64,000 bases of DNA from Mikania micrantha (lineage: Eukaryota; Streptophyta; Magnoliopsida; Asterales; Asteraceae), in NCBI GenBank assembly GCA_009363875.1, contig CM018696.1, positions 90,294,215-90,358,214 of the forward strand. The letters are read 5' to 3'. The position numbers and the translations under genes were made by a program. The notes beneath the pieces were generated by a model that saw nothing but the letters and a program-made list of their open reading frames with translations, had not been told where the DNA came from and ran no database searches. This document shows, piece after piece, positions 35,601-45,100 of this stretch; positions within the stretch are counted from its first letter, which is position 1, and every line of letters begins with the position of its first letter.

Positions 35601-37411
35601 TAGATAAAATAAAGTTAAAATTGGTGAAGTTTACTTTTTCTCTCGAAAACTGACACATATACTATATATACGTTAGATGCACCTACCCAAATGTAGTCAA
35701 ATTTATGAAGTAAGGCTAAATCTTAACCTTCACTTCAAAAATCTAAATTTCCACCATATCTTGTCTTTTTTCTTTTTCCTAGGTTAATTTTGGAGAAGGT
35801 GAAGGCTATTATTTTTCTTTTTCTGTTTCCTAGTAATCTAATTTTTCCTATTTAATTTATGAACACAACATGTTGTATTAAAATCAAATAAATCAATCAA
35901 AAAAGTTATAATTATTTTTAATTTACTATTAGATAAAAATGATTAAGAATACATGGTTATATAATGTTTTAAATTTTATTTTAAAAACTAAAATTTTTTA
36001 AATCAACTAAAATTTCTAGAAGGTATTTATTAAAATTTTTTTAGAAGGTATTTATTTATTAGGAATTTCTCAGTAGTATTATTGACAATCAAAATGGAGA
36101 TAGAATACCTTTAACCAGTACGACAGGAAGCAATCTTGATTTATTTAGATATTCTTTTGTAGCTTATAGTGCTTCATTATATCATTACTAATTATTTGAT
36201 CTTTACATTAAAAAATAACTACAGGAACTTCACGTTGCAATAATTTATATATATAATTAGGTTGATAACGCACATCCTCATCAATCATCTTGTGCGATGT
36301 ATTATTGCTGATTTCGCTTCCCTTTAGATTTGATCGCTTCTTAAAGCACTCAACTAAATACCAAGAACGCCTTTTAAATAATTTCTTATATTTCTATGCA
36401 AAAATATGATTTCATGTTTCCTCCTAGAATTACTCCTACCCATCTCTGTATAATACTAATAATAATAACCTATATCAATCGGTCCGATAAAAGTGCTTTT
36501 GTTTTGGTGGTAGGTCTTCTTCGTTGCGGGAAGAGTTGTCGTCTTCGATGGACAAACTACCTCCGGCCAGACATCAAGCGTGGTCCTTTCACCACCGAAG
36601 AAGAAAAGCTCGTCATCCAGTTACATGCCATTCTTGGCAACAGGTGATTTTACATATGCTTGGTCTCCATTAAAAGTTTTAAAATGGTGTAATGACTTGA
36701 TACATGTTCTGAGTCATATTCAAATAAATGGGTGGTTGGGGTTAACCACATTGTTAAGTGGATACAAGCAAACAGTAAAACAAGGCTAATTTAGCATGTT
36801 AACTTTCTTCAAACCTCAGGTGGGCCGCAATTGCTGCTCAGCTACCCGGAAGAACAGATAACGAGATCAAGAACTTATGGAACACTCACTTGAAAAAACA
36901 GCTCATGTCCATGGGCGTCAACCCACAAACCCACGAGCCATTTTATCTTGAGGGCTCATCAAGACGACTCCCTGTATCTTCTACCACACGCCACATGGCA
37001 CAATGGGAGAGCGCCAGGCTGGAAGCTGAGGCACGACTCTCAATGGAATCTTTGAGTTTCTCACTACTCACATCACCCAACAATGTAACCAACACCGATT
37101 ATTTCCTACGTGTTTGGAACTCGGAAGTTGGTGAATCTTTTCGTAAGGGGAAACCAGTTTGCTTTAGTCCGGCTTCCCAGGCCACAGCCTCTAGCACCAC
37201 CACCACTGTCACTGACATGGGGACCAAACTAGACCACGAGCCCGACACACCCGGACTATCGTGTGTCACAATGAAAGATGATTGCATTACCTTCAACCCT
37301 GGGGCGACAAACCCGTCAAGCCCAAGTGAAATTGAAGATTCAACAGATAATGTGATGCAGTTGTTCTTTGATTTCAACGGGCCAAATGATATGAGCTTCT
37401 TAGAAGCATAG
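32679..37411 (+). CDS. MYB17: R2R3-MYB transcription factor, MYB17 type (subgroup 9 relative)
   Basis: A nuclear DNA-binding regulator; the Arabidopsis relative MYB17 (LMI2) acts in the switch to floral meristem identity. Exons 32679-32811 (133 nt), 36514-36643 (130 nt) and 36820-37411 (592 nt) have exactly the exon 1 and 2 lengths typical of R2R3-MYBs and code for 284 residues. R2 starts at about residue 14 (GPWSQEEDD) and R3 at about 66 (GPFTTEEEK), with the first R3 Trp replaced by Phe as usual. After the repeats come MGVNPQTHEPF, a MAQWESARLEAEARLSMES motif shared with MYB17 and MIXTA-like proteins, and a DDMSFLE-like end (here NDMSFLEA). The N-terminus MVRAPCC has Val where MGR is usual. 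Intron 1 (3702 bp) holds SINEs and MITE-like repeats. No frame break. Confidence 0.95.
33048..33297 (-). mobile_element. TTG-tailed SINE copy in MYB intron 1
   Basis: The inverted sequence shows the family order: cgccctatttgggatgcacg head, gggcccgtaagggg, paired taacgt words, ccgaaaactccttcgg, then a decayed tail. It is more diverged than the copy at 34322-34596. Confidence 0.65.
34030..34320. repeat. tatacg-rich repeat in MYB intron 1
   Basis: Contains tatacgtcttgttactc, tacgaggcgcatag, acatatacaagacgtatagg and tatacgcctcgtatag, words partly self-complementary. A related copy lies at 53470-53680 (shared gacatccattgattcgataatgatt). A SINE has inserted at its right end. Confidence 0.5.
34322..34596 (+). 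mobile_element. Complete reference copy of the TTG-tailed SINE
   Basis: The 17-mer tatacatggtgtaagaa at 34305-34321 and 34597-34613 delimits a 275-bp element. It starts aacgccccagttgtggtgca, carries paired taacgtta words around 34403-34440, an Au-SINE-like half (cggagcagcctctct, gaccctactgaaaagtgg) and ends ggttgttgttg. I see no clear A and B boxes in the head. Confidence 0.85.
35570..35700 (-). mobile_element. SINE head fragment
   Basis: The inverted sequence has the head region (gggtaggtgcatctaacgt, acttcaccaattttaac, gtgaaaataac) of the TTG-tailed SINE without its 3' half. It lies in MYB intron 1. Confidence 0.45.
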
Positions 37412-37734
37412 TTCATTTAAAAGTAGTTTGGGTTCTATTTTGGTAGTTGACTTTAACCCATCTGTATGAAGACTAAGCTTCTTTTTACTACGGTCTTCAT
37501 TGTATTTCGATTAGTCGTAAACAAATAGACATGTTGAAGTAAACTTCATATATATATAATTATAAAAGCCGTTATAAAAACAGCTATGTTCTTCCTATAC
37601 AACATAACAAACAAACGAACGTGATTAGTTGACAAACATAAACGAAGCTTACGTAGTTGTTTTAAGATTTGAGGTTTGATGCTCTTCATAGATTCCATAG
37701 AGGAAATCACAATCTTGGTAGATATTAATGCTTT

Positions 37735-39570
37735 TCAACCTCCAAAGCAACCAATTAGCTTCTTTGGAACGGTCCCGGTAGCGCGATATTTGGCAGCCAA
37801 TTCCTCTGCTTTCAACTTTTCTTCGCCTTTCTTGGCCTCCACCATGGCTCGTTTTTCTTCGGCTTGCTTATGAATCAAACCAACTTTGTTTTTCATCTTT
37901 TCTGCATATTCTGCTTTCTTCTTCTCAAATTTCTCCTGCTCATGTAGACATGTGAGTTTTTGCAATTAAAAAATGAGAGTTTCAACAATATGAATATACT
38001 GCAAGGTTTAAAGTGTTTTTTTAATCAGTAAACAGCACCTCAATTTGTTTCAATTTTGCTTCAACATCTGCTTTCTTTGTGTTTTCCCATGAAGCTATAG
38101 CAGATAGCTCCTTTTGCGCCCTGTTGTTTCATTTATAAAATAATACAATAATTAACTATACAATCTTTGTTGGTGTGAATGATTCAGAATACTTTTAATA
38201 ATTTTAAAAAAAGCTAAAGTTATCTGAAATTCTGAATACTTTTAATAATTTTATTATATGATATGATAGCTTTAGATCATCTTAATGAATCAAGAACATC
38301 TTAACCCGCTCAAACGAAGCTTGAGATGAGGTTCATTCATCATTTTTTTTTAAAAACATTCTGACCCAATCTTGCAAATTAGCATATATGGCAAGTCAGG
38401 CCTATTTCTTTTTTTTCCCAGATTCAAACAAAGATCATATCTAGAGAAAAAACTTACTTGTTTTCTGCCTTAGTCTTTTCGGTTTCTTCCCATGCTTTGA
38501 TGAAGGACAATTTCTTCTCCTTTTCAACCTCAGCCAACGCGACATCTAGATCGAAAATTTAAAACCAAAAAAAAAAAAATCCCATGAAAATAAGCATCAA
38601 ACAGAACAGATGTCTACATAACCCCTGTTTAAACAGTGCTACTATATATCCATAAACTTACCTCTATCAAGCGAGGTCTTTGAACCTTTCTTCTCCACAT
38701 GAGCTGCAGTCTCTGAGATCCAATTACAGGTTTCAAATTAATTAAAAACAAATTTATAACAAGAATCTTTAAATCTCCAATTACAAATTTCAAATTAATT
38801 AAAAACAAATTTATAACAAGAATCTTTAAATCTCAAAACCTCAATCCACATACGCGAAAAACAAACGATCATCTTTCTTTTCTCACATACCTTTAGTCAC
38901 AAGAGCCATGGCTGATTGTTACAGTGATATTACAACTACAAGTTTCTAGTTCTTTCTTAATATGCTAATACTATACAAGATCACAGTTGCTTATAAGGTC
39001 AAAAATTCTTTAAATTCACATTTTTTTAATTTAATAAAGACTAATTTGTGGGGCAATAATCACCTTTTAAAACAAAAATCAATTTATTTTGGAATATAGC
39101 ATTACAACTTTTCCAAAAGAAGGGGCATCTAACAGCAATGAAGGTAGCATCTTATTAGTCGAGAATCCGGTACAGATAAGCACCTTCTAGTAGCCGTTAA
39201 CATATACTAAAATTAGGGTTATATATACCTGTTAAATCTGATTGAAAAATCATGGTTTATATACAAAAAATCTAGTATTGGGACACAAAAAGAATAAACT
39301 TTTTTTCATTTTTTTTTTATTTTTTTTATGAAACGTCTGACTCACATACCTTGTATTTCTAATTTTAAATCGATGAAATCAAAGAAACTACAGTATTGCA
39401 GAATCATGATCAATCAACAAGAAAAAAAGCTGGAACAAGATTATACTTTCATCTGGTTTTGTTTCTGGAACCGCCGGAGGATCCACAGGCTTCTCCGGTG
39501 AAACCTCAGCCGGCGCTTCAATCTTCTCCGGTGCCGGCGTTGTTTCGGATACAGGTTGCTCAGTTGCCAT
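37735..39570 (-). CDS. Remorin (group 1-like), five exons
   Basis: Remorins are plant-specific scaffold proteins bound to the inner face of plasma-membrane nanodomains. Exons 39570-39447, 38712-38662, 38545-38458, 38120-38039 and 37935-37735 are GT/AG with matching phases: 546 nt, 181 residues. Residues 1-45 are a Pro/Glu/Ala-rich variable region (APEKIEAPAEVSPEKPVDPP). Residues about 70-175 form the Remorin_C coiled coil, with the family landmarks IKAWEE, ASWENTKKA, KKKAEYAEKMKNK and AAKYRATGTVPKKL. The end, GCFGG, matches the hydrophobic C-terminal anchor, extended by two Gly. The start is the first in-frame ATG. A second first exon lies in intron 1 (38909-38891). The gene is tail to tail with the MYB gene, about 320 bp between stop codons. 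Confidence 0.93.
38721..38834. repeat. 57-bp tandem duplication in remorin intron 1
   Basis: Two copies of a unit starting caattaca and ending aatctttaaatctc lie head to tail at 38721-38777 and 38778-38834 with very few differences. They sit between the alternative first exon and exon 2. Confidence 0.9.
38891..38909 (-). CDS. Possible alternative first exon of the remorin gene
   Basis: On the minus strand ATGGCTCTTGTGACTAAAG is followed by GTATGT, a good donor. It ends in phase 1 exactly as the normal exon 1 does, so splicing to exon 2 stays in frame and replaces the Pro-rich 41-residue start with MALVTKE. The product would have 146 residues with a whole Remorin_C domain. Chance in-frame ATG exons of this size do occur. 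Confidence 0.4.
38990..38997 (-). promoter_or_regulatory. TATA-like box of the alternative remorin promoter
   Basis: CTTATAAG lies about 80 bp upstream of the alternative ATG at 38909, a fitting distance for a short leader. Support is positional only. Confidence 0.3.
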
Positions 39571-40120
39571 GATAATAAGCAGAGTAATTAATCAACCAAA
39601 CTGTGAACGGCGAGCTTCAGAATTCAATTTATCGGCGGAGACTAAGGGATTCGGTGTGGTGGCGGAGTATTATAAGGAGTGAGGAGGCAGTGTGTGAGCC
39701 GTTAAAAAGGATAAATGATGATCGGAGCATGTGTCTCAACCTCCACTCTGTGTTGTTGCCGACAGGTAAAACGGGTAAATTACGCGGATTAAAGTGGCCG
39801 GATGCATGCTCATACGCTTCTTTTGGTTTGTTCATTTGTTTTAAACGAGGATGTTTTGTGCTTAAATCTTGGAGTTATCTGTCAAACTTACAAAAGTTAA
39901 GCGCTTTTAGGTCGGAATAGTTATTTGAATACTCGGTCCTAGACGGGAAGTACTTGGGTAACACTCAATGGTATTCGGCCTCAGAACAACTCTTTGAAGC
40001 GAGTACTCGGCCTCAAGGGGGTCTTAGAGCATGTGCAGGAGGTGCCACCGCACATGGTCCAATTTTTTAAGAGGCCTTAAATTTTAAAAAAATTGTATAT
40101 ATTATATATATTTTAATTTA

Positions 40121-41120
40121 GAGTTAATTGCAATTTGCAACCCTGTAGTTTAAGTCTTATTGTAGGTTGCAGCCCTCCTTTTTTATTTTCGCAATTTGCA
40201 ACCCTATGGTTTTAAAACACCTACAACATGCACCCTTTTTGTTAAATTTAACATAACTCTGTTAATTTATGAAGTATAAAATTGTAATCTTATAAATATT
40301 TAACAACAAAGATGTTGCATACATATGACATCAACCATTTTATGAATCTTTTATAAATTTGAGTTATACTGTCAATAGGTAGTCTAAATTGTATTTTTTT
40401 GGTCATTACAGATGGGGGTCGTTCATTACAGATTTACAAACAGGGGACCATAATGCCCCTACTTTGACTTTTAAAGTCAACCCTAATGCCAATGTTTGTA
40501 CATATGCAAATGTGTTGTCAAGACGTTGTCCCATGATGCCCTTGCTTTGACTTTTAAATTCACTAAAATGTAGAGTGTTTATCGGTTTGATTAACATTTT
40601 GTTTGTTTTATTCGGTTCGGTTTAATCGGTTTACAAATTTTTTCCCCTAACCGTTAACCGAACCAAATTAAGAAAATTGTCATCCGAACCGAATTCAATT
40701 TGGTTAAAACCAAAAAAATCGAATTCAAACGAATAAACAGATTAAAAACCCAATAAACTGGCTAAAGACCGAATAAAGAGAACCGAATTCAATCGAATAA
40801 ACCTTATCTATTATTAATAAAAATAATAAATTTAAATATGAATTAGGTTTAATCGGTTAACCGAAAAAACCGAATTAAAAAAAAAATAAAACGGAAAACC
40901 GAATAGTTGATGTCATATGCATGCAACATCTTTGTTGTTAAATATCTTTAAGATTACAATTTTACCCTTCAATAACTAATATAGTTATGTTAACTTTAAC
41001 CGTAGGGGTGCATGTTGCAAGTGTTTTAAAATCAGAGGGTTGCACGTTGCGAAAATAAAAAAGAAGGGTTGCAAACTGTGATAAGTGTTAAACCACAGGG
41101 TTGCAAACTGTACTTAACTC
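40121..41120. mobile_element. 1000-bp MULE-type MITE with long TIRs
   Basis: The 9-mer tttaattta at 40112-40120 and 41121-41129 is a perfect target duplication of MULE length. The ends gagttaattgcaatttgcaa and, inverted, gagttaagtacagtttgcaa continue as inverted repeats for about 220 bp each side (shared ttttaaaacac, acatgcaccc, gatgttgcat). The unique middle, about 40345-40905, contains an aaccgaat-rich patch. No coding content. Confidence 0.85.
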
Positions 41121-41179
41121 TTTAATTTATTTTACAACAAACAAATATAACAATTCAATTTTTAATTATATATATTTAA

Positions 41180-41440
41180 AATATTTGAAGCAAGTCGATT
41201 GTTTTTCAAATGCATCAATTGCATATAAAATCTTGTTGACTATTCCGGTAACTGTAGCATATGCAGAAAGAAATTTTTCAAAATTGAAGTTGTTGAAGTC
41301 ATACTTACGATCGATAATGTCTTAAGAAAGACTTAATGAATTGACAATTATACTATTAAGAATGAGATATTAGACAATGTGGATTATGGAGATTTAATCA
41401 ACAAGTTTGCATCAAAAAATGCTATAAAACGTCACGTTTT
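41180..41440 (+). pseudogene. hAT transposase C-terminal remnant
   Basis: The frame ending at 41325 shows NASIAYKILLTIPVTVAYAE followed by RNFSKLKLLKSYLRSIMS, the dimerisation domain of plant hAT transposases of the ZMYM1-like type. Similarity continues after the stop in other frames (gaaagacttaatgaattg; aatcaacaagtttgcatc), so frameshifts are present. The upstream domain is missing. The MITE at 40121-41120 lies directly 5' of it. Confidence 0.75.
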
Positions 41441-41892
41441 ATTTAGTTATTTGAAACATTACAATGTTTATTGTATAAAATAAAATGTGTTAATTAATTT
41501 AAAATACAACAAAAATAACAAGAAAGTTAAAATAAATACAAGTTCAATTATTAATGGCTAAATCAAATTATATGGAATTTTAGATGTTGAGAAGATCAAC
41601 AAAACATTTTATTTATATTGCAAGATTTTTTATTATATATGTCGATAGTTTTGTTTATGAATAAAGGGCTTTTGTTATGATGATAACCTTGTATTGAACA
41701 AAATAAAAAACATAATATCTGTTTAGTTAAAATTTCAAGATAGTGATAATATTATAAATACCAAAATGCATACCAAAAAACTAGCTGTAACGACTATCAA
41801 TTCATTCTAAATTAATAAAATTAAACCGTTGCAAAAGCCAAAGTTACTTTCAAGAAATAACAACTCAAATATAACCGCATATTATTAAACAT

Positions 41893-41946
41893 GGGTTGGG
41901 TTATCCTAAATAGGGCATTTAACCTAAAAAGGCTAAGAAGCCATTG
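41893..41946 (+). repeat. Left terminal inverted repeat of the MULE
   Basis: Begins ggg at 41893 directly after the target duplication. It pairs with 52317-52370 at roughly 70 percent of positions, best over ctaaataggg and ctaagaagc. Confidence 0.85.
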
Positions 41947-42131
41947 AAACCGTCAGATTGTTTAGATCTAAGGCCCAGATCCACGCGGTGGCACAATCGT
42001 AAATATCACGTAGTTTTAATCGCAGAAAAGGGTAAAACCGTCAAACCGTTTCGTTCTTTCGTCTTCTACACACCAGCGATCTCCCTCCCAAAAACACACA
42101 GTTCTTCCAAAATACATCAAAAACCGTCGCC

Positions 42132-45100
42132 ATGTCTTCATCAAAACGCGAAATTGACCCTAATTTATTCGTCTCACAGATCATTGTCAATGATACTAGT
42201 TATTTACAGCAGTCTATACACGTTTCAGCGATGGAGGAACAGAAAACCGCAGAAGAATCACTGAAGAACTTTGAAATGACGAACGAAGCTCCATATAATG
42301 GTACATTATCAACATTAATCGTAACGATTGTTTTTCCAGCATCTTCGCATGTTTAAGTCAGATATTATCTTCAATATGTAAAAAGTCAGATATTGTGTAA
42401 TGTTAAAGTAGTTGGATTGTGTAATAATGTATGTAATAATCAAAATTTCAGTTGTATTGTGTAATATTTAAAATATGTAAATATGTAATGTGTTATATGT
42501 ATTCCGTTGTGTAATAATTGATGTAAATATCAATTGTGTAATGTGTATTGTGTTTATATGATGCTGAGTTCTCCTGCCTTTGTAAATGATTTATCAATTG
42601 TGTAATAAATGTATGTGTCTTCTGTAATGTTTAGGGCATTTGAATGGCCCTGTTTTGTCATAATTTTGTCACATAAGATGTTGTTTGTGTAGTGTACATT
42701 CCATGTCTAATGTGTATTCTTTGGTTTGTAAAATTTGATGTTGATCTTGTGTTGTTGCATCTGAGATATTATGGAGTTTGAAATGTACTATGTCAATTGT
42801 GTAATGTGTATTGTGTTTTATATGATGCTGAGTTCTCCTGCCTTTGTAAATGATTTATCAATTGTGTAATAAATGTATGTGTCTTCTGTAATGTTTAGGG
42901 CATTTGAATGGCCTGTTTTGTCATAATTTTTGTCACATAAGATGTTGTTTGTGTAGTGTACATTCCATGTCTAATGTGTATTCTTTGGTTTGTAAAATTT
43001 GATGTTGATCTTGTGTTGTTGCATCTGAGATATTATGGAGTTTGAAATGTACTATGTCAATTGTCTAATGTGTATTGTGTTTTATATGATGCTGAGTTCT
43101 CCTGCCTTTGTAAATGATTTATCAATTGTGTAATAAATGTATGTGTCTTCTGTAATGTTTAGGGCATTTGAATGGCCCTGTTTTGTCATAATTTTTGTCA
43201 CATAAGATGTTGTTTGTGTAGTGTACATTCCATGTCTAATGTGTATTCTTTGGTTTGTAAAATTTGATGTTGATCTTGTGTTGTTGCATCTGAGATATTA
43301 TGGAGTTTGAAATGTACTATGTCAATTGTCTATTGTGTATTGTGTTTTATATGATGCTGAGTTCTCCTCCCTTTGTAAATGATTTATCAATTGTGTAATA
43401 AATGTATGTGTCTTCTGTAATGTTTAGGGCATTTGAATGGCCCTGTTTTGTCATAATTTTTGTCAAATAGGATGTTGTTTGTGTAGTTTTCATTGCATGT
43501 GTAATGTGTATTGTCTGGTTTGTAAAATATGATGTTGATCTAGTGTTGTTGCCTCTGAGATATTATGGAGTTTGAAATGTACTATGTCAATTGTGTAATG
43601 TGTATTGTGTCTTTTATGATGCTGAGTTCTCCTGCCTTTGTAAATGATTTATCAATTGTGTCATCATCGATGTGTCCTCTGTAATGTTTAGTGTATTTAA
43701 ATGGCCTTATTTTGTTACAATTTTCGTCACATAGAATGCAGTTTGTGTAGTGAACATTGTATCTGTAATGTGTCATGTTTTGGTGTGTAAAATTTAATGT
43801 GTAATCTTTAATGTGTAATGTGTTTACTTATTGTGTAACGTGTATTTTAACTGTTATTTCTTTTGTGTTACAGCTGACCAAGATAATGAAATGCTTGAAC
43901 CTTTAAATACTTTTATAACGAAGACTCAATCAAAGAAGAACAAACAAAAGATAACACAATCTGTAGAAGAGTCTGTGAATACAACACAAGTGCAACCTAA
44001 AAAAAAAAGAAGAAAAAGAAACCAAAGAGTGTTCATTTTCCGTTTGATGAGAAGAGGTTGATCGTGAGATGTGCAATTTCTAACTTAAAAAAGTTTATTG
44101 AAAGTCTCTCTTCGAGTCAGAAAAAAGCAGTGGCTGAGATGGGATTTGAAGAAATTCTGTACCTTCAACTGCATGCAATACCAAGTGCTTTTGCGTACTG
44201 GCTGCTGAGGAACTACAATCCAGAAACGGACACAATTAATGATGGAGAAAGAGAAATCCAATTGTCATCCAGTTTGATAGAGGAAGTATTCAAATTCCCA
44301 AATGGAGGGACAAAGGTCACTATAAAAACACGACCGAACACAAATGACCCGGTTGTCAAAGAATGGAGGAGGAGTCAGTTGGACAGGACTTACCAAAGAA
44401 AATTTTTGTCAAGGATCTTGTAGCATACATAAAAGATAAGAAGGAAGCAGGTAGGATGTTCAAGCTAAACTTTTTGGTTGTTTTTTTCTCTTTAATGGGG
44501 GAAACAATGATGAGCAACACAATTAATCAAAGATTCCTTACATCTGTAAAGACAACAACAGATGTAAGGAAGTTAAACTGGTGTGATTATATGATGTCTT
44601 GTTTAAAAACAACCAGAGAGGCGTGGAATAGTAAACAGGATGATCTTTACAATGGCCCCATTTTGCTACTTGTGGTAAGTTTTTATACTTGATATTTGGT
44701 CAGTTACACATTACACATTACACATTACTTATTACACATTACACATTACACACTACACACTACACACTACACACTACACAGTACACAATACATTTCACAT
44801 TACATATTACATATTACACATAACATATTACACATTACACATTTTGATTTGTGTTATTGTTTTTTTTTTCATCTGTTATGTGGAAAACAGGTTCTCTACA
44901 TCTATCAAAAAGAGAAAAACAAAGCAAAATGGTGTAAACAGCCTAAAAAGCTTCAGGAAATTGATTTTAACAAGTTGCAAGAGTACGAGGAGAGGCTTGC
45001 AATTTCTGGTCAAAAAGAGGTTGTTGATGAGGAAGACGAAGTAGAAGTGGCTCCTGTTCAGAAAAAGGCAAGATTGTCACAAACAACATCAAAACAAAGC

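Noticed and set aside
39603..39920. 105-codon plus-strand frame beside the remorin start
   Set aside because: No family signal; it overlaps the remorin promoter region and repeat words with actcggcc.
42540..43790. CRISPR-like array of regular repeats
   Set aside because: The unit is 264 bp with no short repeat/unique spacer alternation, and the genome is a plant; it is a minisatellite.
44696..44880. Open frame rich in Thr-His-Tyr-Leu-Ile repeats upstream of ULP1 exon 3
   Set aside because: It is translation of an acacatt microsatellite in an intron; the real exon starts after the acceptor at 44890.
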